A DNA stretch of 22,130 bases from Proteobacteria bacterium UBA6522 (GTDB lineage Bacteria > Pseudomonadota > Gammaproteobacteria > Steroidobacterales > Rariloculaceae). This document shows positions 7,937 through 14,648 of the stretch, piece after piece. The stretch spans positions 1 to 22,130 of the forward strand of contig DJLG01000153.1 in NCBI GenBank assembly GCA_002434915.1, read 5' to 3'. A model generated the notes under the pieces. That model did not search any database, was not told the DNA's origin, and worked only from the letters and a program-made list of their open reading frames with translations. Position 1 is the first letter of the stretch. The number at the start of each line of letters is the position of its first letter. A program made the position numbers and the translations under genes.

Positions 7937-8022
7937 CTGATTGAGTCGATCAGAATGTTCTTAGTGCACACCATTTTTTGACCGACTGATCGAGCATAAG
8001 TCTTTACACGCAAATCTGATCG
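7937..8022. repeat. Three copies of CTGATCG upstream of doxX
   Basis: CTGATCG occurs on the plus strand at 7986-7992 and 8016-8022, 30 bases apart, and on the minus strand at 7947-7953. The last copy also pairs with CTGATTG (7937-7943) as a 7-base hairpin with one G-T pair. The rightmost copy sits within the spacer of the proposed doxX promoter. This may be a repressor or activator site. Confidence 0.35.
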
Positions 8023-8031
8023 TAATCTTAT
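8003..8031 (+). promoter_or_regulatory. Candidate sigma70 promoter for doxX
   Basis: TTTACA (8003-8008, five of six to the -35 consensus), a 17-base spacer, then TCTTAT (8026-8031, four of six to the -10 consensus). Transcription would start near 8038, leaving a short leader with the AAAGGAG ribosome binding site (8040-8046) before the ATG at 8053. Judged by eye only. Confidence 0.35.
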
Positions 8032-8052
8032 TAAGCCATTAAAGGAGTAGTA

Positions 8053-8517
8053 ATGAACAATGATTTTTTAGATGAACTGACCGCTGGACCCTCTCCAACG
8101 AACATGCAGATTGGCTATTTTTTTATGCGTATTCTGTTAGGAATCAATCTATTTTTTCATGGCTTTATGCGAATTATTCAGACAGGTGGGGTAGCTGTAT
8201 GGGAAGAGCCCATGGCTGCTACGTTTGAGGGTACATTTTTACCAATGACACTTGTTCATGTTTTTCTAAACTTGATTCCGTACATTGAAGTGGTATTAGG
8301 CGCCATGACCCTTCTAGGTTTTTATACACGCTGGGCTTTATTAGCAGGGATTTCTTTCTATGTCGTTCTTATGTTTGGGCATACCGTTCGGCAAAACTGG
8401 GGTGGTGTTCATATTGTTATGCATTATGGATTTTATTATTGGGTCCTACTTGCTTTAATTGGCCAGAATTGGCTCGCATTAGACAATCGAAAATCTATGG
8501 AAGGAAATAGAGTTTAA
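8053..8517 (+). CDS. DoxX family integral membrane protein
   Basis: Inner membrane protein of 154 residues with four predicted helices, at about 19-41, 64-89, 92-110 and 120-143. The IGYFFMRILLGINLFFHGFMRI start, the YIEVVLGAMTLLGFYTRWALLAG middle and the GQNWLALDN end match the DoxX / thiosulfate:quinone oxidoreductase small-subunit superfamily. These proteins are often linked to redox or oxidative-stress functions, but most are uncharacterised. An excellent ribosome binding site (AAAGGAG, six bases before the ATG) supports the start. The RidA-like gene follows after 49 bases. Confidence 0.82.
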   Translation: MNNDFLDELTAGPSPTNMQIGYFFMRILLGINLFFHGFMRIIQTGGVAVWEEPMAATFEGTFLPMTLVHVFLNLIPYIEVVLGAMTLLGFYTRWALLAGISFYVVLMFGHTVRQNWGGVHIVMHYGFYYWVLLALIGQNWLALDNRKSMEGNRV

Positions 8518-8523
8518 GGAATA

Positions 8524-8542
8524 GCAGGACAGATCATCCTGC
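8524..8542 (+). other. Hairpin between doxX and the RidA-like gene
   Basis: Perfect 6-base inverted repeat GCAGGA / TCCTGC with a 7-base loop, seven bases after the doxX stop. No T run follows, so it is not a standard terminator. It could stabilise the upstream transcript or attenuate read-through. Confidence 0.35.
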
Positions 8543-8566
8543 CTTCGTAAAAATCATGGATCAATT

Positions 8567-8974
8567 ATGATGGAAATCGAAAGAATTAACCCAAAAGGCC
8601 TGTATAAACATCCAAATTTCACACGAATTATTACTGTGAAAGGACCAATGAAACTAATTTTCATTGCAGGACAAACTCCATCGGATGAGAACTATAATGC
8701 TGTTTCTATAGGAGATTACCGCGCACAATACATAGCAGTAATGGAAAACTTAGAAATACAGCTAGAGGCTGCTGGAGCCGGTTGGGATGATGTGGTATTT
8801 CAACGCATCTTTGTGCTTGATGTTGATAAGTTTAAAAATCAGACCCGAGGTGAGGATGCGCCTAAATTTGGGGACCCAAATAATCCGCCGCCAACAACAT
8901 TGATTGGGGTGACAGCATTAGCTGACCCCGATTTTTTGATTGAAGTTGATCTTATGGCTATTACCGATGCCTAA
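8567..8974 (+). CDS. RidA/YjgF/YER057c family protein lacking the deaminase arginine
   Basis: Member of the Rid superfamily, 135 residues. The IFIAGQTPSD segment (31-40), the NLEIQLEAAGAGWDDVV helix-strand region (61-77) and LIEVDLMAI (124-132) fit. Canonical RidA hydrolyses reactive 2-aminoacrylate and related imines using Arg105. Here the equivalent 'PARS' position reads PPTT, so the Arg is Thr110, while the Glu near the end (E126) remains. It is therefore probably a divergent Rid subgroup without the classic imine deaminase activity, or with another substrate. The frame starts ATG-ATG, so either Met may be used. It could be co-transcribed with doxX. Confidence 0.88.
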   Translation: MMEIERINPKGLYKHPNFTRIITVKGPMKLIFIAGQTPSDENYNAVSIGDYRAQYIAVMENLEIQLEAAGAGWDDVVFQRIFVLDVDKFKNQTRGEDAPKFGDPNNPPPTTLIGVTALADPDFLIEVDLMAITDA

Positions 8975-9085
8975 TTTTTATTTTCAGAAGTGCTTGTCTA
9001 AAAGCGAAATAATTATTGTGAATAGCATTAAATTCTTTCTTATTGCTTGATTAGTTAAGCAAAAAATTTAGAGTATATGTAGCAA

Positions 9086-9616
9086 ATGTCTCAGACAATA
9101 AACAGAGAATTCATACCGCTGAATATTGCGATACTCACTATTTCTGATACGCGAGATGACAGTAGCGATTTTTCAGGTGCGCAACTAGTGGAGTGTTTAA
9201 CAGACGCAGGGCATCTGTTATACGAGAAGGTTATTGTTAAGGACAACCTTAATGAGATAAGTGGACAAATATCAAAATGGCTCGCTGATGAAGTTGTTGA
9301 GGTGATTATTTCTACAGGTGGTACAGGAGTTACAGGAAGAGATGGAACTCCAGAGGCGGTTGAACCTTTGCTTGAAAAGACAATTGCTGGTTTTGGAGAG
9401 CTTTTTCGATCACTTTCATATGAAGAAATTGGTACTTCCAGTCTGCAGTCTAGATGCCTCGCAGGGGTAGCAAATGGCACTTATGTCTTTTGTCTCCCTG
9501 GTTCTACTAATGCTTGCATGACAGGGTGGAATAAGATCATTTCTTTGCAACTGGATTATAGAACTAGACCCTGTAATCTTGTGGAGCTCTTGCCTAGACT
9601 GAAAGAGAAGGGTTAA
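9086..9616 (+). CDS. moaB: Molybdenum cofactor biosynthesis protein MoaB
   Basis: MogA/MoaB-type protein of 176 residues that adenylates molybdopterin before molybdate insertion, or serves a related step (the E. coli MoaB role is unclear). Seen: NIAILTISDTRDD (13-25), STGGTGVTGRDGTPEAVEPL (76-95), the SRCLAGVANGTYVFCLPGS stretch (122-140) and a C-terminal HNLVEL-like CNLVELLPRL. The TGGTG and LPGS nucleotide-binding signatures are intact. No ribosome binding site precedes the ATG. TATATG at 9074-9079 could be a -10 box placing transcription start on the ATG. It is separated from moaACDE by about 7 kb, and the TPP riboswitch follows closely. Confidence 0.93.
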   Translation: MSQTINREFIPLNIAILTISDTRDDSSDFSGAQLVECLTDAGHLLYEKVIVKDNLNEISGQISKWLADEVVEVIISTGGTGVTGRDGTPEAVEPLLEKTIAGFGELFRSLSYEEIGTSSLQSRCLAGVANGTYVFCLPGSTNACMTGWNKIISLQLDYRTRPCNLVELLPRLKEKG

Positions 9617-9632
9617 ATAACGACTTCAGCGG

Positions 9633-9722
9633 CCGAGGGGTGGTTGGAAACAACCTGAGAAGCTAACTAAAAGTTTAGCTAACCCTTTGAACCTGATCCG
9701 GTTAGTACCGGCGAAGGGACGG
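9633..9722 (+). ncRNA. TPP (thiamine pyrophosphate) riboswitch aptamer
   Basis: Conserved THI-box elements occur in order. A short P1, CCG (9633-9635), pairs with CGG (9720-9722). P2 is GGTTG-GAAA-CAACC (9642-9655) with a GNRA loop. The invariant CTGAGA is at 9655-9660. An optional P3a arm is AGCTAA/TTAGCT (9661-9680). CCCTTTGAACCTGAT (9683-9697) is the pyrimidine-sensing core. P5 is CCGG-TTAGTA-CCGG (9698-9711), followed by the GCGAAGGGA ending. Binding of thiamine pyrophosphate should switch off the downstream TonB receptor operon. It begins only 16 bases after the moaB stop, so its transcript may start inside or upstream of moaB. Confidence 0.96.
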
Positions 9723-9735
9723 AACTTCTATAAGA

Positions 9736-9790
9736 ATCTCCACTCGCGATACGGACTGGATCTCTCATATTTTTTAGGAGATCGGTTTTG
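9736..9790 (+). promoter_or_regulatory. Riboswitch expression platform: ribosome-binding-site-sequestering hairpin before a TTG start
   Basis: The ribosome binding site TAGGAG (9775-9780) of the receptor gene lies in the 3' arm of a perfect 6-base repeat, GATCTC (9759-9764) / GAGATC (9778-9783), extendable by a T-G pair. The loop is AT-rich. A second stretch, ATCTCC (9736-9741), is complementary to GGAGAT (9777-9782). So two competing segments can mask the same site. Only four T follow the stem, which argues for translational control rather than termination. The start codon is TTG (9788-9790), seven bases after AGGAG. Confidence 0.7.
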
Positions 9791-11938
9791 AGAAGTACCA
9801 AATCATGTTGCCTGTTCAGGCATAGCATATTTTTATTGCTCATTATTTTTGGTTTTTCGCCTTATAGTATTTTAGCGCAGAGCAACCTTTCCCCGCTTGA
9901 AGAAGTTGTGGTTACAGCTGGTTTTCGGGAGCAGGGTCTCATGACAAGTCCGGGTAGCATTACAGTCATTGATGAGTCTCTCGTGAAAAGTCGTGGGGCA
10001 CAACACTTAGAGTCGGCGCTTAATATCTCACCGAATGTTAACTATTCCGGTGGAGCATCCCGTTCACGTTTTGTACAGATTCGAGGTGTTGGCGATCTAG
10101 AGCAGTTTGTTGATCCTAAACACTTCCCGTCGGTTGGAATCTTGATTGATGATATTAATTTTGGAGGCACTGCAAATGCAGGGATGCTCTTTGATGTTGA
10201 GCAAGTTGAAATTTCTCGGGGGCCACAAGGAACTCAATTTGGAACAAGTGCTTTAGCAGGGATAGTAAATATTCGAAGTAATCGTCCAACAGACCGTTTT
10301 GAGGGTTATGCAGAGGTTGGCATAGGGGATTATGGAAGTCAGAGCGCTGGCGGTGTAATCAGTGGTCCTATTAGTAATGGTGCATCAGGGCGACTTTCAG
10401 TGCACAAGAATAAGGGAGACGGGTACATGAAAAATGCCCACCTAGGGCGTTCCAATACTAATGGTTACGATGAAACCACGATTCGAGCAACTATGGAGTT
10501 TCAGCCAACGGACAGTTCGAGTTATGAAGTGACAGCTTTCTATTTTGATAGCAATAATGGTTACGATGCTTTTACCTTGGATAACTCCAGAACAACATTA
10601 TCAGACAGGCCAGGACAAGATAATCAGGATACTCTGGCCTTGGCTTTGCGAGGGTCTTGGCAGTTAAGTGAATTTGCTACTTTGGAGGCTGTCACAACTT
10701 GGTTAGATAGTGATCTTGAGTATGGGTTTGATGAAGATTGGACGTATGTCGGAATATGTGACGGAACATTATGTGATCCGGTGCTCGATTATTACTCCAA
10801 TACAGATAACTATCTCAGAGATCGGAGTGACATATCAGTTGATTCACGTTTATTGGGAAACTTCTCTTTAGGAGGGTTAGGCGATGTCCAATATGTTTTA
10901 GGTGTTTATGCTCAGAAAAGGGATGAAGATCTACAAAGACAATCTTATGGAAATTTTTTTAGTTATTATGATACTGAAAGAAGCGCTATTTATGGCCAGC
11001 TCGATTCCGCTATCACTGAACGATTGAGCATCACAGCTGGGATCCGTTATGAACGGTTCAAAGATAGTTATAAAGATAGTGCTACCCTTAATTCAAGTAG
11101 TGATGACAGTCTCCGAACTGGGGATCTAACGCTAACCTACCTTATGGGGGAAGATTTGCTGCTTTATGGAAGTATATCCAGTGGTGCTAAGGCTGGAGGC
11201 ATCAATACAGAGGCCAGCGCAAAGCTCGCTTCTATGCAAACAGTTTTCCAGACATTTATCAGACCAAGGCTGGTGTTTGGAAAAGAAACACTCGTAAATC
11301 GGGAGATTGGGATAAAGGGGTCCTATCTTAACGATCAGCTTACTCTGCGAGCTGCAGCATTTCATATGAGCAGGGACAATGCTCAGCTTGAATCTTGGAT
11401 GTATGACAGTGCTGGATACCTTTGGATTGGTTTTCTAGATAACGTTGATGGGACAAACTGGGGTGCAGAGACTGAGGTCATCTATCAATTATCAGACAAA
11501 GTACAGTTATCGGGTTCCCTTGGGTTACTTGAGACGGAGATAGATGAAATTACAACCTACGATCTGGATAACTATGATTTTGTGGTTAGAAAAAACATTG
11601 ATCAGACAAAATCTCCTCAGTGGCAGTACCATTTTGGAGCTAATGTCTCGCTCACTGAAAGCATAGGTTTTCAGGTGGAGATTGAAGGTCGAGACGCAAG
11701 TCATTTTGGCTACTATCACGAACAAAAAATCAAAGGTTACAATCTTTTGAATGCAAGTCTTAATTATCAAATAGGCCGGACTGAGCTGTTATTTTGGGGG
11801 AGAAATTTAACTAATAAGGACTATGGGATTCATGGGTTTTATTTTGGGAATGACCCTCGAAAAGGCTGGAAAAATGAAACCTACTACCAATATGGTGAGC
11901 CCAGAGTGATTGGCTTCACAGCAAAGTATTCTTTCTAA
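9788..11938 (+). CDS. TonB-dependent outer membrane receptor, probable thiamine transporter
   Basis: Outer membrane beta-barrel receptor of 716 residues. A signal peptide (about 1-30, ending SILA before QSN) is followed by a TonB box, EEVVVTA (38-44). The plug domain follows, with SPNVNYSGGASRSRFVQIRGVGD and VEQVEISRGPQGTQFGTSALAGIVNI. A 22-stranded-type barrel ends in the terminal aromatic KYSF. The TTG start is favoured because TAGGAG is seven bases upstream and the signal peptide then begins correctly. Control by the upstream TPP riboswitch and the YkoF-like, PnuC-like and kinase genes downstream point to thiamine or a phosphorylated or precursor form as ligand. Energy would come from the TonB-ExbBD complex, which is not in the window. 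Confidence 0.92.
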   Translation: MRSTKSCCLFRHSIFLLLIIFGFSPYSILAQSNLSPLEEVVVTAGFREQGLMTSPGSITVIDESLVKSRGAQHLESALNISPNVNYSGGASRSRFVQIRGVGDLEQFVDPKHFPSVGILIDDINFGGTANAGMLFDVEQVEISRGPQGTQFGTSALAGIVNIRSNRPTDRFEGYAEVGIGDYGSQSAGGVISGPISNGASGRLSVHKNKGDGYMKNAHLGRSNTNGYDETTIRATMEFQPTDSSSYEVTAFYFDSNNGYDAFTLDNSRTTLSDRPGQDNQDTLALALRGSWQLSEFATLEAVTTWLDSDLEYGFDEDWTYVGICDGTLCDPVLDYYSNTDNYLRDRSDISVDSRLLGNFSLGGLGDVQYVLGVYAQKRDEDLQRQSYGNFFSYYDTERSAIYGQLDSAITERLSITAGIRYERFKDSYKDSATLNSSSDDSLRTGDLTLTYLMGEDLLLYGSISSGAKAGGINTEASAKLASMQTVFQTFIRPRLVFGKETLVNREIGIKGSYLNDQLTLRAAAFHMSRDNAQLESWMYDSAGYLWIGFLDNVDGTNWGAETEVIYQLSDKVQLSGSLGLLETEIDEITTYDLDNYDFVVRKNIDQTKSPQWQYHFGANVSLTESIGFQVEIEGRDASHFGYYHEQKIKGYNLLNASLNYQIGRTELLFWGRNLTNKDYGIHGFYFGNDPRKGWKNETYYQYGEPRVIGFTAKYSF

Positions 11939-11965
11939 TACCGGGCGTAATGATTTGGAGTTTTT

Positions 11966-12238
11966 ATGAGAATAACAGCTGAAGTCAGTCTTTATCCTTT
12001 ACAGGAAGAATATTTACCCTCTATTCATTCATTTATTTATTCCATACAGAAGTCTTCTAAGTTAGATGTAACGGTTAATCAGATGAGCACTCAATTTTCT
12101 GGTGAGTTGAAAGATGTCATGCAGGCCGTAGAACAGGCTCTTATGATTTCTTTTAACAAAGGGAAACCGGAAGTTCTTGTCGCTAAGTTTTTGAATGCTG
12201 AGTTACCAATTAATGAGCTGCCACTTATCACCACTTAA
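11966..12238 (+). CDS. YkoF/MTH1187-family thiamine-binding protein
   Basis: Small ferredoxin-like fold protein of 90 residues. The start ITAEVSLYPL and the SIHSFIYSI helix match the family, as does MSTQFSGE at 40-47, the family signature around the ligand pocket. B. subtilis YkoF binds thiamine or its pyrimidine moiety, and MTH1187-type proteins are single-domain relatives. No signal peptide is seen, so it acts in the cytosol. It is preceded by a TTTGGAG ribosome binding site, lies 27 bases after the receptor stop, and is followed 12 bases later by the transporter gene. It may carry or sense incoming thiamine or HMP; the exact role is inferred from context. Confidence 0.85.
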   Translation: MRITAEVSLYPLQEEYLPSIHSFIYSIQKSSKLDVTVNQMSTQFSGELKDVMQAVEQALMISFNKGKPEVLVAKFLNAELPINELPLITT

Positions 12239-12250
12239 AAGAAAATCATC

Positions 12251-12841
12251 GTGATTGAGGTTTTGGCTGCTCTATTTGCAAGAGTATCTTTTGCTGAGTT
12301 CATGGCTGTTTTTCTTGCGATAGCTTATTTGGTTTTAGCAATAAGACAGAATATCTGTTGCTGGTTGGCAGCCTTTCTAAGCTCGATTCTTTACATTGGT
12401 TTGTTTTATTCAGCACAACTTTATATGGAGTCCATCCTGCAGGTTTTCTATGCAGTTATGGCAATTTACGGTTGGTATCAGTGGCGTCATGGTGTGGATA
12501 AAGATATTGGCATACAAATAAATATTTGGAGCATCCGTCAACATGTTATGGCAATTAGTACTATTGGCACATTATCATTGTTCTTTGGTTGGAGCATGAG
12601 CTATACAGACTCCGCATCTCCATTTCTAGATGCCTTTACCACCGTTGCTGCAATCATGGCCACCTACATGGTCGCTTGTAAGGTGTTAGAGAATTGGTTG
12701 TACTGGTTTATTATTGATAGCGTTTCAATCTACCTTTATCTATCGCGTGACCTGCATTTAACAGCCCTTTTGTTTTTTGTATACCTATTTTTGATAGTTA
12801 TTGGTTTGAGGACATGGTGGCGAGAGTATCGTGCTATTTGA
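12251..12841 (+). CDS. pnuT: PnuC-family transporter, probable thiamine transporter PnuT
   Basis: Inner membrane vitamin transporter of 196 residues with about seven helices. Family motifs are seen: LVLAIRQNICCWLAAF (27-42), the FYAVMAIYGWYQW segment (66-78) and ENWLYWFIIDSVSIYLYLSRD (147-167). These are the Trp- and Tyr-rich signatures of PnuC proteins. PnuC imports nicotinamide riboside, whereas riboswitch-linked members import thiamine (PnuT) by facilitated diffusion with metabolic trapping. The riboswitch, receptor and thiamine-binding protein upstream make thiamine the best guess. The GTG start has only a weak AAAGAAAA upstream. Its end overlaps the start of the kinase gene by 11 bases, and the partner kinase would supply trapping. 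Confidence 0.88.
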   Translation: MIEVLAALFARVSFAEFMAVFLAIAYLVLAIRQNICCWLAAFLSSILYIGLFYSAQLYMESILQVFYAVMAIYGWYQWRHGVDKDIGIQINIWSIRQHVMAISTIGTLSLFFGWSMSYTDSASPFLDAFTTVAAIMATYMVACKVLENWLYWFIIDSVSIYLYLSRDLHLTALLFFVYLFLIVIGLRTWWREYRAI

Positions 12842-13727
12842 CGAAATGATCTGTGCTAATGAGGTAAAGCATTTATGTGGTCGCCTCAATATAGATTCAA
12901 ATCGAGTTACAGTTAAACCTATTTCTAATGGTCTGAGTAATAGAGCTTTCCGTTTTTCTTATGGCAAAAAAAAATGGATGGTACGTCTACCAAAAAACAA
13001 TCTGAAAGAGCGGTTTCAAACATTAGATAACTCGACAGAAAAACGCTTGCTTAAATCAGTTTCTAAAGCAGGCTTGACGCCTACCGTAATTTTTGACGAT
13101 GAGTCTACAGGTGCCCTGGTTACCACCTTTTTGAATAATGCTATTACTTGGGATTCAAGTATGCTGTCTCAGCCTGAGAATCTAGGGAGAATAGCAGAGA
13201 CGCTTTCTTCTCTTCACTCAATTAATGTTGGTTTTAGACTTCCTCTTTTTAAGCCGACCACATTATGTGAGAGTTATTTTAATGTGCTTAAGGGCTCACA
13301 AGATCATAAAAATCGAACATTTAATATAGAGCAGAAAAATTGGCAGATAGAGTTAAGGCAGTTGGCCATCATGTATGAAAAAACCTTTTCACCAATAACA
13401 CTTTGTCATCATGATCTGATAGCTGCAAACATACTTGATTCTGATCAGCTTTGGCTTGTAGATTTTGAGTATGCGGTTCAAGCTCATCCGATATTAGATA
13501 TTGCGAGTCTAATAGCATTGAATGGACTTAATATGAATCAATATCCATTGATTTTAGAATCTTACTTCAAAGAGGAGTTGATTCCCTTTAATTATAGTCA
13601 ATTGGATGATGTTATAAGATTAGAGAGGCTAATAAGCTATTTTTGGGCGCTAGTAGAGATGGATAGTTCGGTTAAGATGTCCAAAATAGAAGGTTTTGCC
13701 GAGTCCATAGCGGCGATGCTAAGGTAA
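12831..13727 (+). CDS. APH/choline-kinase-fold phosphotransferase, candidate thiamine kinase
   Basis: Cytosolic kinase-fold protein of 298 residues. NGLSNRAFRF (33-42) is the phosphate-binding loop seen in choline/thiamine kinase-like proteins. WMVRLP (49-54) is the ATP-Lys region in altered form. The catalytic loop is HHDLIAAN (193-200, H193-D195-N200), and DFEYA (211-215) is the metal-binding DFG equivalent. It resembles E. coli ThiK (YcfN), which converts thiamine to thiamine monophosphate, but choline kinase or another APH-type activity cannot be excluded from sequence. The start is GTG 12831, inside the pnuT end; ATG 12846 is an alternative. Overlap with the transporter gene implies co-translation, fitting uptake with phosphorylation trapping. 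Confidence 0.8.
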   Translation: MLFDEMICANEVKHLCGRLNIDSNRVTVKPISNGLSNRAFRFSYGKKKWMVRLPKNNLKERFQTLDNSTEKRLLKSVSKAGLTPTVIFDDESTGALVTTFLNNAITWDSSMLSQPENLGRIAETLSSLHSINVGFRLPLFKPTTLCESYFNVLKGSQDHKNRTFNIEQKNWQIELRQLAIMYEKTFSPITLCHHDLIAANILDSDQLWLVDFEYAVQAHPILDIASLIALNGLNMNQYPLILESYFKEELIPFNYSQLDDVIRLERLISYFWALVEMDSSVKMSKIEGFAESIAAMLR

Positions 13728-13769
13728 CTACAACTTGGTATTTAGATCAGTCAAAACTCGGAGTTTCCC

Positions 13770-14648
13770 TTGATAAAAAAAGTTACTTTTCTTGGTCTTG
13801 GAGTCATGGGGTTTCCTATGGCCGGTTGGTTAAAGCGTGCCGGGTTGGAAGTCACTGTTTTTAACCGAACAGCTGAAAAAGCTGATCGTTGGGTTAGTGA
13901 ATATGGTGGTAGGAAAGCTGAAACTGCAGCAGACGCAGTAAGTGATGCCGAGGCTGTTTTTAGCTGCCTTGGTGATGACCCTGATCTCCGAGAGGTCATA
14001 CTAGGTCAGGGTGTAATAGAGGCAATGTCCCCGGGTACACTTTTTATCGATCATACAACTGCTTCAGCTGATATGGCTCGTGAGCTTGAGAAAGCTGGTT
14101 CAGCAAGAGGTATTCATTGTCTTGATGCCCCAGTTTCAGGAGGGCAGGCCGGTGCTGAGGGGGGGCAACTTACGGTGATGGTAGGTGGCGAAAGTTTTGC
14201 TTTTGAACAAGCCGAGCCTCTTATAAATTCTTATGCAAAGACAGTTCGTTTGGTTGGCCCATCTGGTTGTGGCCAATTAACAAAAATGGCGAATCAGATT
14301 GCTATAGCTGGTTTAGTGCAGGGTTTGGCAGAAGCTCTTAATTTTGCTTTGCAGGCAAAGCTTGATCCTGAAGCTGTTGTAGAGGTTATTTGTGGGGGGG
14401 CAGCACAATCCTGGCAGATGGATAACCGTTGGAAGACAATGGTTAACGAAGAATTTGATTTTGGATTTGCAGTGGAATGGATGCGTAAAGATCTCCGAAT
14501 TTGTTTGAATGAGGCTCGTCGAAACGGTGCGGAGCTTCCAGTTGCTGCTTTGGTAGATCAGTTTTATGCGGATATCATTCGTATGGGCGGTAAGCGTTGG
14601 GATACATCCAGCCTAATCGCACGACTAAATCGACATGAAAACCCCTGA
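13770..14648 (+). CDS. NAD(P)-dependent beta-hydroxyacid dehydrogenase (3-hydroxyisobutyrate dehydrogenase family)
   Basis: Oxidoreductase of 292 residues that interconverts a beta-hydroxyacid and its semialdehyde. The Rossmann motif is GLGVMG (9-14), and FNRT (31-34) after the second strand suggests NADPH preference. DAPVSGGQAGAEGG (119-132) is the substrate-binding signature. K172 in GCGQLTKMANQ is the catalytic Lys, and KDL (240-242) contacts the substrate. Candidate substrates are 3-hydroxyisobutyrate, tartronate semialdehyde or succinic semialdehyde; the sequence alone cannot decide. The TTG start is supported by a CGGAG ribosome binding site six bases upstream. Only 42 bases separate it from the thiamine kinase-like gene, with no clear terminator, so read-through is possible. 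Its stop overlaps the next start by one base. Confidence 0.9.
   Translation: MIKKVTFLGLGVMGFPMAGWLKRAGLEVTVFNRTAEKADRWVSEYGGRKAETAADAVSDAEAVFSCLGDDPDLREVILGQGVIEAMSPGTLFIDHTTASADMARELEKAGSARGIHCLDAPVSGGQAGAEGGQLTVMVGGESFAFEQAEPLINSYAKTVRLVGPSGCGQLTKMANQIAIAGLVQGLAEALNFALQAKLDPEAVVEVICGGAAQSWQMDNRWKTMVNEEFDFGFAVEWMRKDLRICLNEARRNGAELPVAALVDQFYADIIRMGGKRWDTSSLIARLNRHENP

Noticed and set aside
9043..9062. TTGCTT/AAGCAA hairpin upstream of moaB as a terminator
   Set aside because: It is followed by a run of A, not T, on the plus strand, and on the minus strand the T run precedes the stem, so it cannot work as a standard terminator in either direction.
9091..9480. 129-codon minus-strand frame inside moaB
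   Set aside because: Lies wholly antisense to a well-supported MoaB with intact motifs; its translation shows no domain or motif.
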